Numbered from the stretch's first letter, positions 44,501-48,708 are shown. The stretch: DNA of 64,000 nucleotides from Neoarius graeffei (GCF_027579695.1 NC_083587.1:52373021-52437020), one strand, 5' to 3'. Program-made: numbers and translations. The notes: generated by a model not told the origin, from the letters alone.

Positions 44501-46714
44501 CGCTCTCCCTCCAGCGGAAAAGAAAAGGAAAGCCTGCCTAGTGAGCACAACTACAAGATAGAGCAAGGTTAGATGATGTCATTTTTCTGTACAGATAACT
44601 AAATCATTCTAGCTAGTGCTTAGCTATCTTAGCCTTAGAATGCACGGACTTGACTCCACAGTAGCGAGTATAGGAGTTATACACCTAATGTTTTGATCTT
44701 ACAGAGGAAGAAACGAGAACACAAAAGCAGTAATAAAGAAAACATACATTCGTCTTTTGTTTCACGGATCTATTCGCAAATGTCAACCACATATTACATC
44801 CCTACGACTCAAAACTCTCCGAGGTCGATGCAGAGTCACGATGTTTTCCGCACGTTGCCATCTTGGTGTGACACAGTTCCATAGTTATGCTAATTAGTTC
44901 AAGCTCCTTGCGTTCGGCTGTTTCCATAGGACTGTGCTGTTTACCTCAAGAGGGAGGAAAACGATCCCAACATGGAGAAAAGTGACCCTCAGGACATCAA
45001 AAGGATCACATCTCATCCATATGATATTGTTCTTGCAAGACATAGGAAAAAATCATGCACAATTAAAAAAAAAAAAAAAGTGCTCTGAGAGCACAATATC
45101 CCCTACTACAATATACTGGAAACGAAATTGCAATATGCATATTACTGTCCTATAACAAAGCCTTCTGCCAAATTTTGTGAAATTATTCCAAAAATTGTGA
45201 GAGGAGTTGATTTCAGAAGGTGAGTACTTTTTCCTGGGACAGACAGACAGACAGACAGAGCCACGAGATAATCCCCCTTCGGGCCTTTCGGCCAGCAGGG
45301 GATAAAAATGTTAAATTTCAGATGACTTTGCAGTCAGCACATTTAACTAAAGAACAATACTGAGACCATTACTCTGGCCATGTATATAATCTTTGTCTAG
45401 ATTTTAATACAATCTGTTGAATCTGGAAAAAACAAAAAACACAACAACCAAACATGAGAGGAGACTGGGTATGAAGGAGTACTACAAACTTAATTATAAG
45501 GACATAACCGCATGTTATTACACCTCAAAACATCTTGTTTAATAGAAAGCTGTCTCTTGATTGTTAAACTAGACAGACAACAAACTTACTCAAACAGGTT
45601 TAACACATTTTCAAAAACAATTTGTGAGCAAGATTACTCTATAGCGACTAACATGGCAGGTCAGAAGACTGAACAATCTTTCTGCTTATTTTATTTACAT
45701 AGTCCTATCTCGAGTACTAAAGGGTCTGTTAAATCCTACAAGATGTATCAAAATCATGAATTTTAAGAAACATTATGGAAGTATTTTGTTATTCGGACTC
45801 TAAACGTGGCATATGGGAACACAGAACACTCATTCTGCTTATTTATACTGTATACAGGACTCACACAGTCCTTTGTGGAGTTTGCATAGAGTCCAATGGC
45901 CTTTCTGTGTGGAGTTTGCATGTTCTCCCCGTGTCCGCGTGGGTTTCCTCCGGGTGCTCCGGTTTCCCCCACAGTCCAAAGACATGCAGGTTAGGTTAAC
46001 TGGTGACTCTAAATTGAGCGTAGGTGTGAATGTGAGTGTGAATGGTTGTCTGTGTCTATGTGTCAGCCCTGTGATGACCTGGCGACTTGTCCAGGGTGTA
46101 CCCCGCCTTTCACCCGTAGTCAGCTGGGATAGGATCCAGCTTGCCTGCGACCCTGTAGAACAGGATAAAGCGGCTAGAGATAATGAGATGAGAAAACTCT
46201 ATTGATCCCTTTGGGAGGAGGGAAATTAAGATTCCAGCAGCATCATTACAGATAAACAGAGAAAAGAAATAGAGAAAAACTTATAGATAAATTAAATTAA
46301 GTATTTACATATACAAATATAAAAAGAATAAGATATTGGGGGGGGGGAGAGACAGGAGGGATTGTTAATTGTTTGTTAAAAGGATCTATTAGGTCCAGGG
46401 ATAATTTATTAAACTAGATTTAACAACATTATAAAATATAAAAACTATGAGAAATATTACAGAAGCTTTTTTTGTTTGTTTAATTCTGACTCACTAAACT
46501 AACTCATGGCACTGAACAAGACGAACTGAGGCTCATTTCATATCTTATATCTGTGTCTTGATCTTGTGGTCCAGGAAAGAAGGTTACAAAGTGATTAAAA
46601 ACACAAAGTTTAAATAAATAATAAGGACTTACCTTTAAATTCTGTAGCTCGAGAAAGGCTCTGGTGTTTCATTAGTTTAGGAGTTGCTAAGAGCTCCTTA
46701 GCTCCTGTTACCAT
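4708..46714 (-). CDS. dbf4: dbf4: regulatory subunit of the Cdc7 (DDK) kinase, 12 coding exons
   Basis: Dbf4 activates the nuclear kinase Cdc7, which phosphorylates the MCM helicase to fire replication origins. I joined 46714-46633, 43977-43808, 42335-42147, 16802-16755, 16593-16524, 16324-16248, 12954-12909, 11507-11462, 11348-11223, 10522-10402, 10300-10185 and 5545-4708. All junctions are GT-AG, the phases agree, and 1929 bp give 642 residues plus TAG (human DBF4 is 674). Motif N/BRCT-like region: about residues 56-190 (FYLDI at 62-66, WGVKILHVD before the exon 6/7 join). Motif M: RPFVKVED at 233-240 and YRPFY at 245-249. Zinc finger (motif C): C313, C316, H326, H332. The C-terminus has the LWELFQSS motif shared with DBF4. 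Paralogue dbf4b is the alternative; motif M and the slc25a40 neighbour favour dbf4. The fourth coding intron is 25.3 kb, mostly transposons. Confidence 0.92.
5546..6240. other. dbf4: dbf4 intron, no feature seen
   Basis: AT-rich intron sequence, including an AAAT tetranucleotide run near 6142-6165. I recognise no repeat ends or coding segments. Confidence 0.4.
6345..7229 (+). mobile_element. non-autonomous DNA transposon with a RecQ-like gene fragment
   Basis: It is flanked by a 10-bp direct repeat ATTACACCCT (6335-6344 and 7230-7239). Ends AGCCTAGTAAACTAGAC and TAGCCTGGCAAGCCAGAC (inverse of the right end) form imperfect inverted repeats. It contains a degraded helicase gene start at 6552-6770. 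The 9-10 bp duplication does not clearly identify the superfamily. Confidence 0.6.
6552..6770 (+). pseudogene. RecQ-like helicase fragment, N-terminus with Walker A motif
   Basis: An ATG at 6552 opens a 26-residue frame beginning [11 protein letters not shown] and ending at a TGA (6630-6632). In a different frame from 6629 the sequence continues with [13 protein letters not shown] and the Walker A stretch [15 protein letters not shown], typical of RecQ-family superfamily-2 helicases. So it is a frameshifted N-terminal fragment; the rest of the helicase is missing. Such RecQ-like genes are repeated in fish genomes and often look mobile-element-borne (my recollection, not tested here). Confidence 0.7.
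7720..8465. other. dbf4 intron, nothing certain
   Basis: Repetitive-looking intron sequence. Short frames exist but match no family I know, and no clear element ends are visible. Confidence 0.35.
8594..8800 (+). CDS. small acidic protein, possible transposon-borne P2X7-like N-terminus
   Basis: A 68-residue frame starting MSDSDFEVG and ending NDLSW, with an acidic serine repeat ([11 protein letters not shown]) in the middle. The PYMSEPVA and NDLSW pieces remind me of the start of 'P2X purinoceptor 7-like' zinc-binding proteins, which are repeated in fish genomes. The zinc-binding CxC/CGxC part is absent. GGTAG just after DLSW could be a splice donor, making this a first exon. Function unknown. 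Confidence 0.35.
   Translation: MSDSDFEVGTLQIEYREVKPYMSEPVAVAKQSVNVAHWFDSESDSDSADSDHGDPGPQQDSRPNDLSW
9131..9620. repeat. minisatellite, 55-bp unit, about 8-9 copies
   Basis: Units begin CTTCACGCGCACAATCC at about 9189, 9244, 9299, 9354, 9409, 9464, 9519 and 9575, a 55-bp period slipping by 1 bp in the A-run. Every unit contains the palindrome TTCCGGAA and a CTCTCTCCGCCTC tract. The period is not a multiple of three, so the long open frame across the array is a by-product and not a gene. Diverged units continue to about 9740. Confidence 0.92.
10185..10300 (-). CDS. dbf4: dbf4 coding exon 11 (second half of zinc finger)
   Basis: Acceptor CTACAG before 10300, donor GTACTT after 10185. It begins HLQSEQH, giving the two zinc-binding histidines (H326, H332), and continues with the [14 protein letters not shown] helix region found after the Dbf4 finger. 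Confidence 0.92.
10402..10522 (-). CDS. dbf4: dbf4 coding exon 10 (first half of zinc finger)
   Basis: Acceptor TTGCCTCAG before 10522, donor GTAAGT after 10402. It encodes a basic stretch and then [16 protein letters not shown]. The cysteines are the C-x2-C half of the Dbf4-type zinc finger, which the next exon completes. This is the exon that identified the gene. Confidence 0.95.
10523..11222. other. dbf4: dbf4 intron, nothing seen
   Basis: AT-rich intron with no element ends or coding match. Confidence 0.4.
11223..11348 (-). CDS. dbf4: dbf4 coding exon 9 (motif M region)
   Basis: Acceptor TTTTAG before 11348, donor GTATGG after 11223. It encodes [13 protein letters not shown] and [11 protein letters not shown], matching the 'YRPFYLQL...PCSPF' segment of vertebrate DBF4. 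Confidence 0.9.
11462..11507 (-). CDS. dbf4: dbf4 coding exon 8 (motif M core)
   Basis: A 46-bp exon encoding [14 protein letters not shown], the motif M core that contacts Cdc7. The acceptor TAG abuts a GATA microsatellite, so the polypyrimidine tract is made of TATC repeats. Donor GTACAA. Confidence 0.9.
11509..11562. repeat. GATA microsatellite
   Basis: About 13 perfect GATA units, starting 2 bp from the dbf4 exon 8 acceptor. On the minus strand it is TATC repeats and forms the tract before the splice acceptor. Confidence 0.97.
11749..12841. mobile_element. MITE with TTTACACGGGGACG-type ends and a nested MITE
   Basis: Left end GCCCACTTTACACGGGGACG faces the inverse of the right end (GGGCCCGTTTACACGAGGACG). 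Inside both ends are AAAACG-rich subterminal segments. It lies in the dbf4 intron between coding exons 7 and 8. No transposase. The element at 11933-12204 is inserted within it. Confidence 0.6.
11933..12204. mobile_element. MITE with TGTTCTGTAAAGTTATCCTA ends
   Basis: A perfect 20-bp terminal inverted repeat bounds a 272-bp non-coding element nested in the larger MITE. I cannot define a target duplication, so the superfamily is open. Confidence 0.75.
12909..12954 (-). CDS. dbf4: dbf4 coding exon 7
   Basis: A 46-bp exon between acceptor TTTTAG and donor GTAAGT. It encodes a polar linker ([15 protein letters not shown]). Phase 0 in and phase 1 out agree with its neighbours. Confidence 0.85.
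12955..13340. other. dbf4: dbf4 intron, nothing seen
   Basis: No recognisable repeat or coding segment. Confidence 0.4.
13341..13867. mobile_element. MITE with TGCCCCTTTTCCACCA ends
   Basis: A 527-bp element with long near-perfect inverted ends (TGCCCCTTTTCCACCAAA then CAGTTCCAGGGCTGG on both strands), flanked by TGA at 13338-13340 and 13868-13870. A 3-bp duplication suggests a PIF/Harbinger relative, but this is tentative. The interior has a GCA/ATA-rich microsatellite and no gene. Confidence 0.75.
14163..14462 (+). mobile_element. tRNA-derived V-SINE, variant with a different 3' half
   Basis: The head ATGGTGGTGTAGTGGTTAG has an A-box and TTCTGGGTTTGAGCCC a B-box-like sequence. The conserved V-SINE centre (AGTTCAAAGACATG) follows. 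After GGTTAACATGGGGC the sequence switches to the 'TGCCCTTGAGCAAGG' 3' half seen alone at 49603-49827. Confidence 0.75.
14742..16068. mobile_element. hAT non-autonomous element with CAGGGCTTTGAACC ends
   Basis: A 1327-bp element with inverted ends CAGGGCTTTGAACC and an exact 8-bp target duplication CCTTTAAT (14734-14741 and 16069-16076), the hAT signature. The interior is rich in GGTTCGTTCC/AACCGGTT strings and has a direct duplication around GCAGCCACGGCGGGCTGCC (near 15419 and 15475). It lies in the dbf4 intron between coding exons 6 and 7. No transposase. Confidence 0.88.
16248..16324 (-). CDS. dbf4: dbf4 coding exon 6 (end of motif N)
   Basis: Acceptor TTGAAACAG before 16324, donor GTAAGTG after 16248. 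It encodes [15 protein letters not shown], continuing the 'HVDDV..YI' end of the BRCT-like region, then a basic linker. Confidence 0.9.
16524..16593 (-). CDS. dbf4: dbf4 coding exon 5 (motif N)
   Basis: A 70-bp exon encoding [16 protein letters not shown] then VKILHVD, the hallmark Trp-containing end of the BRCT-like motif N. Acceptor TTCTTAG, donor GTATTA. Confidence 0.93.
16755..16802 (-). CDS. dbf4: dbf4 coding exon 4
   Basis: A 48-bp exon (16 codons), [16 protein letters not shown], matching the conserved 'LSRGK.LL.KA' of DBF4 proteins. Acceptor TTTCACAG, donor GTGAGTG. A 25.3-kb transposon-filled intron separates it from coding exon 3. Confidence 0.92.
17281..17655 (-). mobile_element. 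V-SINE copy (DANA/mermaid-like family)
   Basis: A full-length ~375-bp SINE in reverse orientation: tRNA-like head GGGCGGCACGGTGGTGTAG at the right, conserved centre CAGTCCAAAGACATGCAGG, GATGA-type tail at the left. It is flanked by the 9-bp duplication GCAATTCTC (17272-17280 and 17656-17664). Confidence 0.93.
17944..18377 (+). pseudogene. THAP-domain exon of a Kolobok-like transposase, frameshifted
   Basis: THAP is a C2CH zinc-dependent DNA-binding domain used by Kolobok, P and ISL2EU transposases and by host THAP proteins. The frame starts [14 protein letters not shown] (first Cys pair), then [14 protein letters not shown] with the invariant Trp. A frameshift near 18090 moves the second metal pair (IICGAHF) into another frame. 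The tail [11 protein letters not shown] and a later Pro/Ser-rich part end at a CAG/GGTAAG donor near 18377. No downstream exons survive. Confidence 0.8.
19205..19577. repeat. complex minisatellite with GCTAGC/GTGTAGCGTTAGC units
   Basis: Alternating modules recur: TACCTTCCAGCTGGTGTAGC (four times), a GCTAGCTTACCCG module (five times, one diverged) and GACTCGGTGCTGTTA-type modules. The pattern looks like a higher-order repeat of roughly 100-bp plus 40-bp units. No coding sense. Confidence 0.85.
20189..22636. mobile_element. large foldback element, ~900-bp inverted arms
   Basis: GGGTCATTCCGTGCCAACTC at the left is exactly inverted at the right end. The inverted match continues, with scattered mismatches and small indels, for about 900 bases (left arm to about 21086, right arm from about 21737). 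The ~650-bp spacer has an AT-dinucleotide run (near 21180-21205) and no gene. ATGT flanks both sides and may be the target duplication. No protein-coding frame longer than about 85 codons. Family not recognised. Confidence 0.85.
22769..23248 (+). repeat. 5' LTR of the Ty3/Gypsy element
   Basis: A 480-bp LTR, TGTTAGGACT...CCCTAACA. It has two copies of the palindrome GGCCTCTAGAGGCC, a TATA-like TATTTATA at 22923-22930, an AATAAA signal near 23117, and a tRNA-like 3' end (TGGCCTAGTGG ... GGTTCGAATCCC). Confidence 0.97.
22923..22964 (+). promoter_or_regulatory. LTR core promoter and presumed transcript 5' end
   Basis: TATTTATA at 22923-22930 places the expected start about 25-31 bases on, near 22953. 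ACGGAGTCTTT (22954-22964) there is complementary to the primer site at 23250-23260, the relation expected of a self-primed element. Confidence 0.6.
23250..23260 (+). other. self-priming primer-binding site
   Basis: AAAGACTCCGT, one base after the 5' LTR, is perfectly complementary over exactly 11 nt to ACGGAGTCTTT at 22954-22964; the match stops on both sides. It does not start TGG as a tRNA site would. Tf1/sushi-type elements prime with an 11-nt fragment of their own RNA 5' end. Confidence 0.75.
23262..24281 (+). CDS. gag: Ty3/Gypsy Gag (capsid and nucleocapsid)
   Basis: A 339-residue structural protein that packages the element RNA into cytoplasmic particles. The start MTDSAEAAS lies only 13 nt after the 5' LTR. 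Order: N-terminal helical region, a Pro/Ala repeat ([13 protein letters not shown], about residues 68-85), a retrotransposon Gag capsid region (about 105-270, with [15 protein letters not shown]), and one CCHC zinc knuckle ([15 protein letters not shown], about 307-321). The frame is intact. It overlaps pol in the -1 frame, and a slippery site lies 33 nt before its TGA. Confidence 0.95.
   Translation: MTDSAEAASTVYPANLQGIMAALTRFGATMDAHGRTLTSQREALARHEELLQQIGKTLAQLTSLPASPAPDPVPAPDPAPTPAPVPPAMLPSSPREPSLPAPQRYDGKHSECREFLTQCQLTFELQPTTYTTDRRKIAFVITLLAGKARAWATAIWQRQGPECFDFQLFSEEMLRVFDQADISTDAARKLMSIRQGGSVADYAISFRTLAAVSGWNETALVSAFHHGLSDPIKDGLASIGCPSDLETLISHAIRLDNRMRERHQALSPPSLPTSTWRPSTSFSDCPEPMQVGRTRLSASERERRRRDKCCIYCGKPGHFRASCPELLGKGPPRPAEGGL
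24242..24248 (+). promoter_or_regulatory. -1 ribosomal frameshift heptamer GGGAAAA
   Basis: In the gag frame this reads G GGA AAA, exactly the X XXY YYZ form. Slippage moves into the pol frame, which is open here. GC-rich sequence follows, consistent with a stimulatory structure that I have not folded. Confidence 0.75.
24245..27580 (+). pseudogene. pol: Ty3/Gypsy Pol polyprotein with chromodomain, one premature stop
   Basis: Pol is made as a Gag-Pol fusion. In order: aspartic protease ([10 protein letters not shown], near 24380), reverse transcriptase (active site YLDD near 25323), RNase H (VEVDASDSG, near 25768), integrase zinc domain (H/H then CEVC, about 26310-26440), integrase core ([14 protein letters not shown], and Glu in NGQTERLNQ), a GPY/F-like region (about 27205), and a C-terminal chromodomain ([17 protein letters not shown], about 27440-27500). 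The frame is open from the frameshift site to TAG at 27578-27580, except for one TGA at 26882-26884 inside the integrase. That stop removes the integrase end and chromodomain unless read through. Confidence 0.93.
27579..27591 (+). other. polypurine tract of the Ty3/Gypsy element
   Basis: AGAGGGGGGGG just before the 3' LTR, the expected primer for plus-strand DNA. Confidence 0.85.
27593..28072 (+). repeat. 3' LTR of the Ty3/Gypsy element
   Basis: 480 bp, and read side by side it has the same sequence as the 5' LTR. Confidence 0.97.
28078..28666. other. hAT-B interior, no gene seen
   Basis: Between the Gypsy element and the palindromic MITE. Only short frames with no family match. Confidence 0.4.
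28667..28982. mobile_element. palindromic MITE with ACGGACTGGCCATCGGGAG ends
   Basis: Inverted ends ACGGACTGGCCATCGGGAG and their exact inverse; next come GGGCCGGCGGAG / CTCCGCCGGCCC and facing A and T runs. The centre repeats TGCACGCTGGCCTTTAATA and AACAGTTTCTTAAAGAAACTG more than once, giving hairpins inside the hairpin. Confidence 0.8.
29012..30212. mobile_element. MITE with ACACGTAGCCGGGTATTT ends
   Basis: Left ACACGTAGCCGGGTATTT faces the inverse of the right end (CACACGTAGCCGGGTATCTGC). The interior includes a fragment of another MITE family (near 29645-29760). No gene. It lies in the right part of hAT-B. Confidence 0.6.
31769..31991. mobile_element. MITE inside the hAT-A transposase intron
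   Basis: A 223-bp element with inverted ends GGTCAATGACG and subterminal GGTGGTGTAACCACAGCTAA (imperfectly inverted at the right). It is flanked by ATTTG (31764-31768 and 31992-31996). Confidence 0.65.
32348..32754 (+). repeat. 5' LTR of the ERV
   Basis: A 407-bp LTR with TATA-like GTATATAAACC near 32611 and AATAAA near 32654, in the usual U3-R order. Confidence 0.95.
32758..32775 (+). other. tRNA-Trp primer-binding site
   Basis: TGGTGACCCCGACGTGAT, three bases after the LTR, is complementary to the 3' end of vertebrate tRNA-Trp, the primer also used by avian alpharetroviruses. Confidence 0.9.
32945..34589 (+). pseudogene. gag: ERV Gag, frameshifted at a poly-C run
   Basis: Gag forms the viral core. 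The start [12 protein letters not shown] has Gly2, the N-myristoylation signal of a matrix protein. The first frame (32945-33490) covers matrix and a Pro/Ser-rich linker. It is lost at a run of 11 C (33472-33482), after which the coding sense continues in the +1 frame: an Asp-rich stretch, capsid (about 33640-34330), a basic Arg/Gly segment and one CCHC knuckle ([14 protein letters not shown], near 34465-34500). The stop is UAG at 34587-34589. The C-run indel is the only break I see. Confidence 0.9.
34587..34589 (+). promoter_or_regulatory. in-frame UAG between gag and pol
   Basis: UAG followed by GGC, with pol open in the same frame immediately after. Gammaretroviruses and relatives make Gag-Pol by reading through such a UAG. 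Confidence 0.75.
34590..38213 (+). CDS. pol: ERV Pol polyprotein (protease, RT, RNase H, integrase), open
   Basis: The enzymes of reverse transcription and integration, normally made by readthrough from gag. The frame is open from the UAG to TGA at 38211; the first internal ATG is 34626. Order: aspartic protease ([11 protein letters not shown], near 34711), RT (QYADDLL near 35648; Met/Val is replaced by Ala at the active site, as in some class I ERVs), RNase H (LFVDGSCS, near 36578, and YTDSRYAF), integrase zinc domain (about 37220-37350), catalytic Asp in WQIDFTHMP (near 37421), Asp in DSDKGTPF and Glu in VERANR. About 1200 residues, normal length. No premature stop seen. Confidence 0.95.
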   Translation, partial: GCPQSDETPTVAMLNLLFSSPLNEDLPTIVLCLAGTEYPFLLDTGATMSSVGREYAGPLSTRSVSSVGIEGVPFHSSCTPPLSVTCALDPLLKFSHSFVCMPDCPFNLLGRDLMSLLGLSISFSGSHMVVDIPDDTSSAALALTSLSLPHNLLNAACAVTHLTPSLSDLPASLWAEHKDEVGFVNCTPYEAVIKHSSPVYVKQYPLSPAKLSGIDDVLCSLLEQGVVVPCVSPYNTPVNPVQKPNGTWRFTQDLRKINELIIPVAPLVPDVPSLMASIPCEHAFFSVIDLCSAFFSVPVGCETQPLFAFTHRGKQYTWTRLPQGYVDSPAVFTAVVRDALADLCLPSGSSVLQYADDLLVTAEDEDLCAKATLALLSLLAQEGFKVSRTKLQFCLPTVRYLGHDLSQGSRRLSPERVQVILDTQVPATKHALMAFLGLINYCRQWIPDCSTYDKCLRSAILHSDPLTQPLVWSDEMLTAFRALKQALCSAPALGLPNYRLPFHLYVCNQQGTASGVLAQEHGGGMRPCAFLSKTLDSVAQGLPACLRAVAACAVMVTDAERLVLSHPLVLHTSHDVVHVLKNLSTQHLSAQRRSGYESILLATENLTVKPSSSFDSLAHALQRLLNSQDDFLPSETHDCISSILFETSIRPDLRSTPLLSGDSLFVDGSCSRPSDGVFVCGYSVCRLPDETVEAFSLPFSSAQAAELYALTRACVIAQDTDVTIYTDSRYAFGVAHDFGRIWASRGFTTADGKPISHSSLVTDLITACLLPRSLAIVKTRAHCIGDSFEIRGNSLADRIAKAAAASGVFPPSLTLSLVSSSRMISAVLPDIDLISLQASASASDNHFWDSCGAQPSDGVRIDAQGRLCLPRHCTPFLVREFHGPTHRGRRGVVEDLSKIFCIDKIHTDVHHILDRCLTCAQNNPSKPGAVHQHLPIPDTPFQEWQIDFTHMPKQGPFKYLLVMVDKFSRWVEAFPCGKEDARTAVNKLTQEIIPRYGLPVGIDSDKGTPFTSKVTQELCKDLKIHWRFHIPYHPQSSGIVERANRTIKGKLRKAMQEAGTKNWVQVLPLVLADMRMTAQVALDNLSPYELVMGRPFPTPWRRGMQAIGTSDLDVHLSEYAVGLMRVLDEYWTRLNSKKPPIPEAPTHPFEVGDKVLVKKFAKLGAPLEEPPYSEPTDVLAVTRTAVLTDLFPQWIHASRIKKAPIVN
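38427..38756 (+). pseudogene. env: ERV Env remnant (N-terminus only)
   Basis: A 109-residue frame. A hydrophobic signal-peptide-like segment ([13 protein letters not shown]) is followed by the start of a surface subunit with NWT and NES glycosylation sites and a CYVC motif. TGA comes at 38754-38756, only 93 bp before the 3' LTR. The rest of the surface subunit and the whole transmembrane subunit are missing, so it cannot make an envelope. Confidence 0.8.
38838..38849 (+). other. polypurine tract of the ERV
   Basis: AAAAGAGGGGA immediately before the 3' LTR. Confidence 0.8.
38850..39256 (+). repeat. 3' LTR of the ERV
   Basis: 407 bp with the same sequence as the 5' LTR as far as I can read. 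Confidence 0.95.
40176..40552 (+). mobile_element. V-SINE copy in the 3' part of hAT-A
   Basis: Full-length SINE, head GGGCGGCACGGTGGTGTAG and a GAGATGAGAT tail, flanked by a 13-bp duplication ATGAAATGTTTGA (40163-40175 and 40553-40565). Confidence 0.95.
40959..41860. other. right remainder of the outer element and flank
   Basis: Sequence after hAT-A, ending in the inverted 17-mer at 41656-41672 and then palindromic GAAGATAAACTTCATATCTTC-type strings. No gene. Confidence 0.4.
41877..42116 (-). mobile_element. internally deleted Tc1 remnant
   Basis: Facing ends GCCAAAAGTATATGGACACC and the inverse of CAGGTGTCCACATACTTTTGGC. Internal TCAGTGGGGTTGAGGTCAGGG, read on the minus strand, is the DLNP-type end of a Tc1 transposase. 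It ends 30 bp from dbf4 coding exon 3. Confidence 0.7.
42147..42335 (-). CDS. dbf4: dbf4 coding exon 3 (BRCT-like motif N)
   Basis: A 189-bp, 63-codon exon, phase 0 to 0. It encodes [16 protein letters not shown] then [18 protein letters not shown], matching 'FLSKDISYLIS' and 'SPVPSPES...SPHP' in DBF4. Acceptor TTCCTTCAG, donor GTGAGG. Confidence 0.94.
42336..43807. other. dbf4: dbf4 intron, nothing certain
   Basis: AT-rich intron with an AAAC-rich tract near 43256-43290. No coding match or clear element ends. Confidence 0.4.
43808..43977 (-). CDS. dbf4: dbf4 coding exon 2 (start of motif N)
   Basis: Acceptor AATTCACAG before 43977, donor GTGAGTG after 43808. It encodes a basic N-terminal region and then [16 protein letters not shown] and ETDIKILGG, matching the 'KPL.GK.FYLDLP...LGG' signature of Dbf4. 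Confidence 0.94.
44229..44387 (-). mobile_element. tRNA-derived SINE, full length
   Basis: On the minus strand: A-box region GTGGCTCGGGTGG, B-box-like GGGTTCGGTTCCGA, then body TTTCCTGTCTCTGCACTGTC and tail CAATAAAGGTGAAAAAAGCC. It has an exact 18-bp target duplication CCCGCATTTTACGATTCT (44211-44228 and 44388-44405). Confidence 0.92.
44406..45064. other. intron; possible transposon ORF start near 44490
   Basis: ATGGCAGACTCC near 44490 opens [17 protein letters not shown], which stops at TAG near 44560. It resembles the start of proteins repeated in fish and cnidarian genomes, but it is too short to claim. Confidence 0.25.
45065..45306 (+). repeat. interspersed repeat ending in GGCCTTTCGGCCAGCAGGGGATAAAA
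   Basis: It runs from GTGCTCTGAGAGCAC through GTGAGAGGAGTTGATTTCAG and a (CAGA)n run to CCCTTCGGGCCTTTCGGCC. Two or more inverted copies lie at 58485-59215. Common in fish; class unknown to me. Confidence 0.7.
45893..46193 (+). mobile_element. V-SINE copy, 5' truncated
   Basis: It starts at the CCTTTCTGTGTGGAGTTTGC part, so the tRNA head is missing. The conserved centre and GATAATGAGATGAG tail are present. Confidence 0.88.
46194..46632. other. dbf4: dbf4 intron
   Basis: It begins with ATTGATCCCTTTGGGAGGAG, a string often seen at ends of fish LINEs, then AT-rich sequence with no other match. Confidence 0.35.
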
Positions 46715-46723
46715 GAAGTCAGC
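46633..46723 (-). CDS. dbf4: dbf4 first coding exon (CDS from 46714)
   Basis: Acceptor TTCACTGAAG before 46723; ATG at 46712-46714; donor GTAAGTCC after 46633. It encodes 27 residues starting [13 protein letters not shown]. Nine exon bases precede the ATG. Phase 1 out matches coding exon 2. The ATG is the first in the spliced frame as far as I can read; the N-terminus is not conserved, so the start is less sure than the rest. Confidence 0.8.
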
Positions 46724-46799
46724 CTTCAGTGAAGAAGCAAAAACGGTTTGTTTGTTTTCACGCGTTGCAAAACAAACAAACAACAGCATTTAACTTACT

Positions 46800-46905
46800 T
46801 TACTTTCTCTCTGTGTTGAACTCTGTTCCAGCTGCCTGTCAGAGCCAGTGATAATGAGCTCTGTACTGTAATCAGCTTGTTGCTTCCTGTACAGGCCGAG
46901 TTTTT
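46800..46905 (-). other. dbf4: dbf4 5' noncoding exon (approximate 5' end)
   Basis: A donor AAA/GTAAGTTAAATG after 46800 on the minus strand suggests a 5' UTR exon. The upstream limit is not visible and is set near the GC-richer part. Confidence 0.45.
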
Positions 46906-46960
46906 TAAACTGAACAAACGTTAGACCGGAAGTTGAAACCCGAATGAAGCTAACAGCTAA
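46905..46960. promoter_or_regulatory. putative dbf4 promoter with an ETS-type site
   Basis: CCGGAAGT near 46927 matches the ETS core common at CpG-poor and bidirectional housekeeping promoters. It lies just upstream of the predicted first exon, on the side facing slc25a40. Confidence 0.35.
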
Positions 46961-48099
46961 CTAACAAACAAACTCCCCAATCAAGCCGACATGAATATTC
47001 ACGACTTTCCTGAACACAAATGGTCCTCTCGTTGATATATTATTTATTTTTATTTATTTATTTACAAAACAAAACCCCCGAAATGTTTACTAAACACATT
47101 TGTTATTCCCCAAACAAAACAATTCTATTTTCCCGCTCAGGAAAAATATTTCCACTTCCTCCCTACGAAGAAAAGCAATATCACGGTGTAGTTTCAAAAG
47201 CACACTTTCGACCATCATAGATTGCAGGGTTTGACTAAAACTTGTAAAATCTACCTACTCAATAAGATGCTTAATATGAAATAAATAACATAGTTAACTT
47301 CTACACTGCCAAATTTTATTTTAGAGTGTTTATGTGCACATTACGTAATTTAAATGGCCACTATGACGAATGTACGGCCGTGAAAATGAAGAAAAGTAAA
47401 TACCGGAGTCATGTGCAGGTTAGAGAAAGCAAAACGTGAACTACAATGTGAATACATACATGTATGAGATGGAGAGGGTTTGTAGGGTTGTTAGAGGGGA
47501 GTGAGTTTGTATTTTTCTCCGATTTAGCCTACCTAATGTTGTCATCGTGGAGATGTATTTTAACCCGAGTTAATATTATTATTATAAAAGTTAATAAGAA
47601 TTCGTTTAACCAGGAAAACAGCTTCAGGACATGAAAGTGTTGTTGAAGATTGTTGGGCTGGATTTAGAAGAGGGGTTCACTACAAGGGAACAACATTGTT
47701 CTTGAATGAATTAAGAAAGTCTAAACCAAGGTGAGAGATCTGAATTGAATTTTAGTTAGTTTGAAATAATTGTTGCTGTTCTGGGAAGTGACTTCTCTCT
47801 CCTGCTTTACTCAGTATAACTGTCATGTTGAATTCGATTTGGGTTTTCTGAACCTGTACCTGTCTAGTGCTTCCAAAAATACAGTACAATCAAAATAAAT
47901 ACAGAGTAAAAGATTGGAAAGTTTAAAATATGTTTGCTGCAGAGAGAGAGAGTATAGTGTGTAAGGAGAAAGAAATGTAGATAGAGATTGGTAGTTGATA
48001 AAGGCAAACATGGGGGAGGAATTAATTAATTAAGAAATAAATAGCAGTCTTTATTTATCACATCCATCTGAAGTGGTGAGCAAACACAAGTGAACAATA
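46961..48099. other. intergenic region between dbf4 and slc25a40, nothing certain
   Basis: No coding exon seen. A noncoding first exon of slc25a40 may be hidden here. Confidence 0.35.
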
Positions 48100-48295
48100 A
48101 GTACACACACACACAGCAGTGGGCAGCTAAGCTACAGCACCTTGCTCAAGGGCACGATACAGAGAGAGAGGAAAATGCTGTTCGTTCATTCATTCATTCA
48201 CTCACCTCACATTTTTCCTGCTGGTCCCAGGAATTGAACCAGCAACCCTTTGGGTCCAAGGCTGCATCTCTAACCTTCAGGCCAGAAGTATGTCT
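48100..48295 (-). mobile_element. tRNA-related SINE fragment
   Basis: On the minus strand: TGGCCTGAAGGTTAGAGATG (A-box region), GGTTGCTGGTTCAATTCC (B-box) and ACCAGCAGGAAAAATG, then a body with CTTGAGCAAGGTGC. Same family as 3272-3396. Confidence 0.65.
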
Positions 48296-48333
48296 ATGTT
48301 TATTTGTCTTTTTTATTATAGAGAGTTTAGACA

Positions 48334-48708
48334 GGGCGGCACGGTGGTGTAGTGGTTAGCGCTGTCGCCTCACAGCAAGAAGGTCCGGGTTCGAGCCCCG
48401 TGGCCGGCAAGGGCCTTTCTGTGTAGAGTTTGCATGTTCTCCCCGTGTCCGCGTGGGTTTCCTCCGGGTGCTCCGGTTTCCCCCACAGTCCAAAGACATG
48501 CAGGTTAGGTTAACTGGTGACTCTAAATTGACCGTAGGTGTGAATGTGAGTGTGAATGGTTGTCTGTGTCTATGTGTCAGCCCTGTGATGACCTGGCGAC
48601 TTGTCCAGGGTGTACCCCGCCTTTCGCCTGTAGTCAGCTGGGATAGGCTCCAGCTTGCCTGCGACCCTGTAGAACAGGATAAAGCGGCTACAGATAATGA
48701 GATGAGAT
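48334..48708 (+). mobile_element. V-SINE copy
   Basis: Full-length, with an exact 13-bp target duplication GAGAGTTTAGACA (48321-48333 and 48709-48721). Confidence 0.95.
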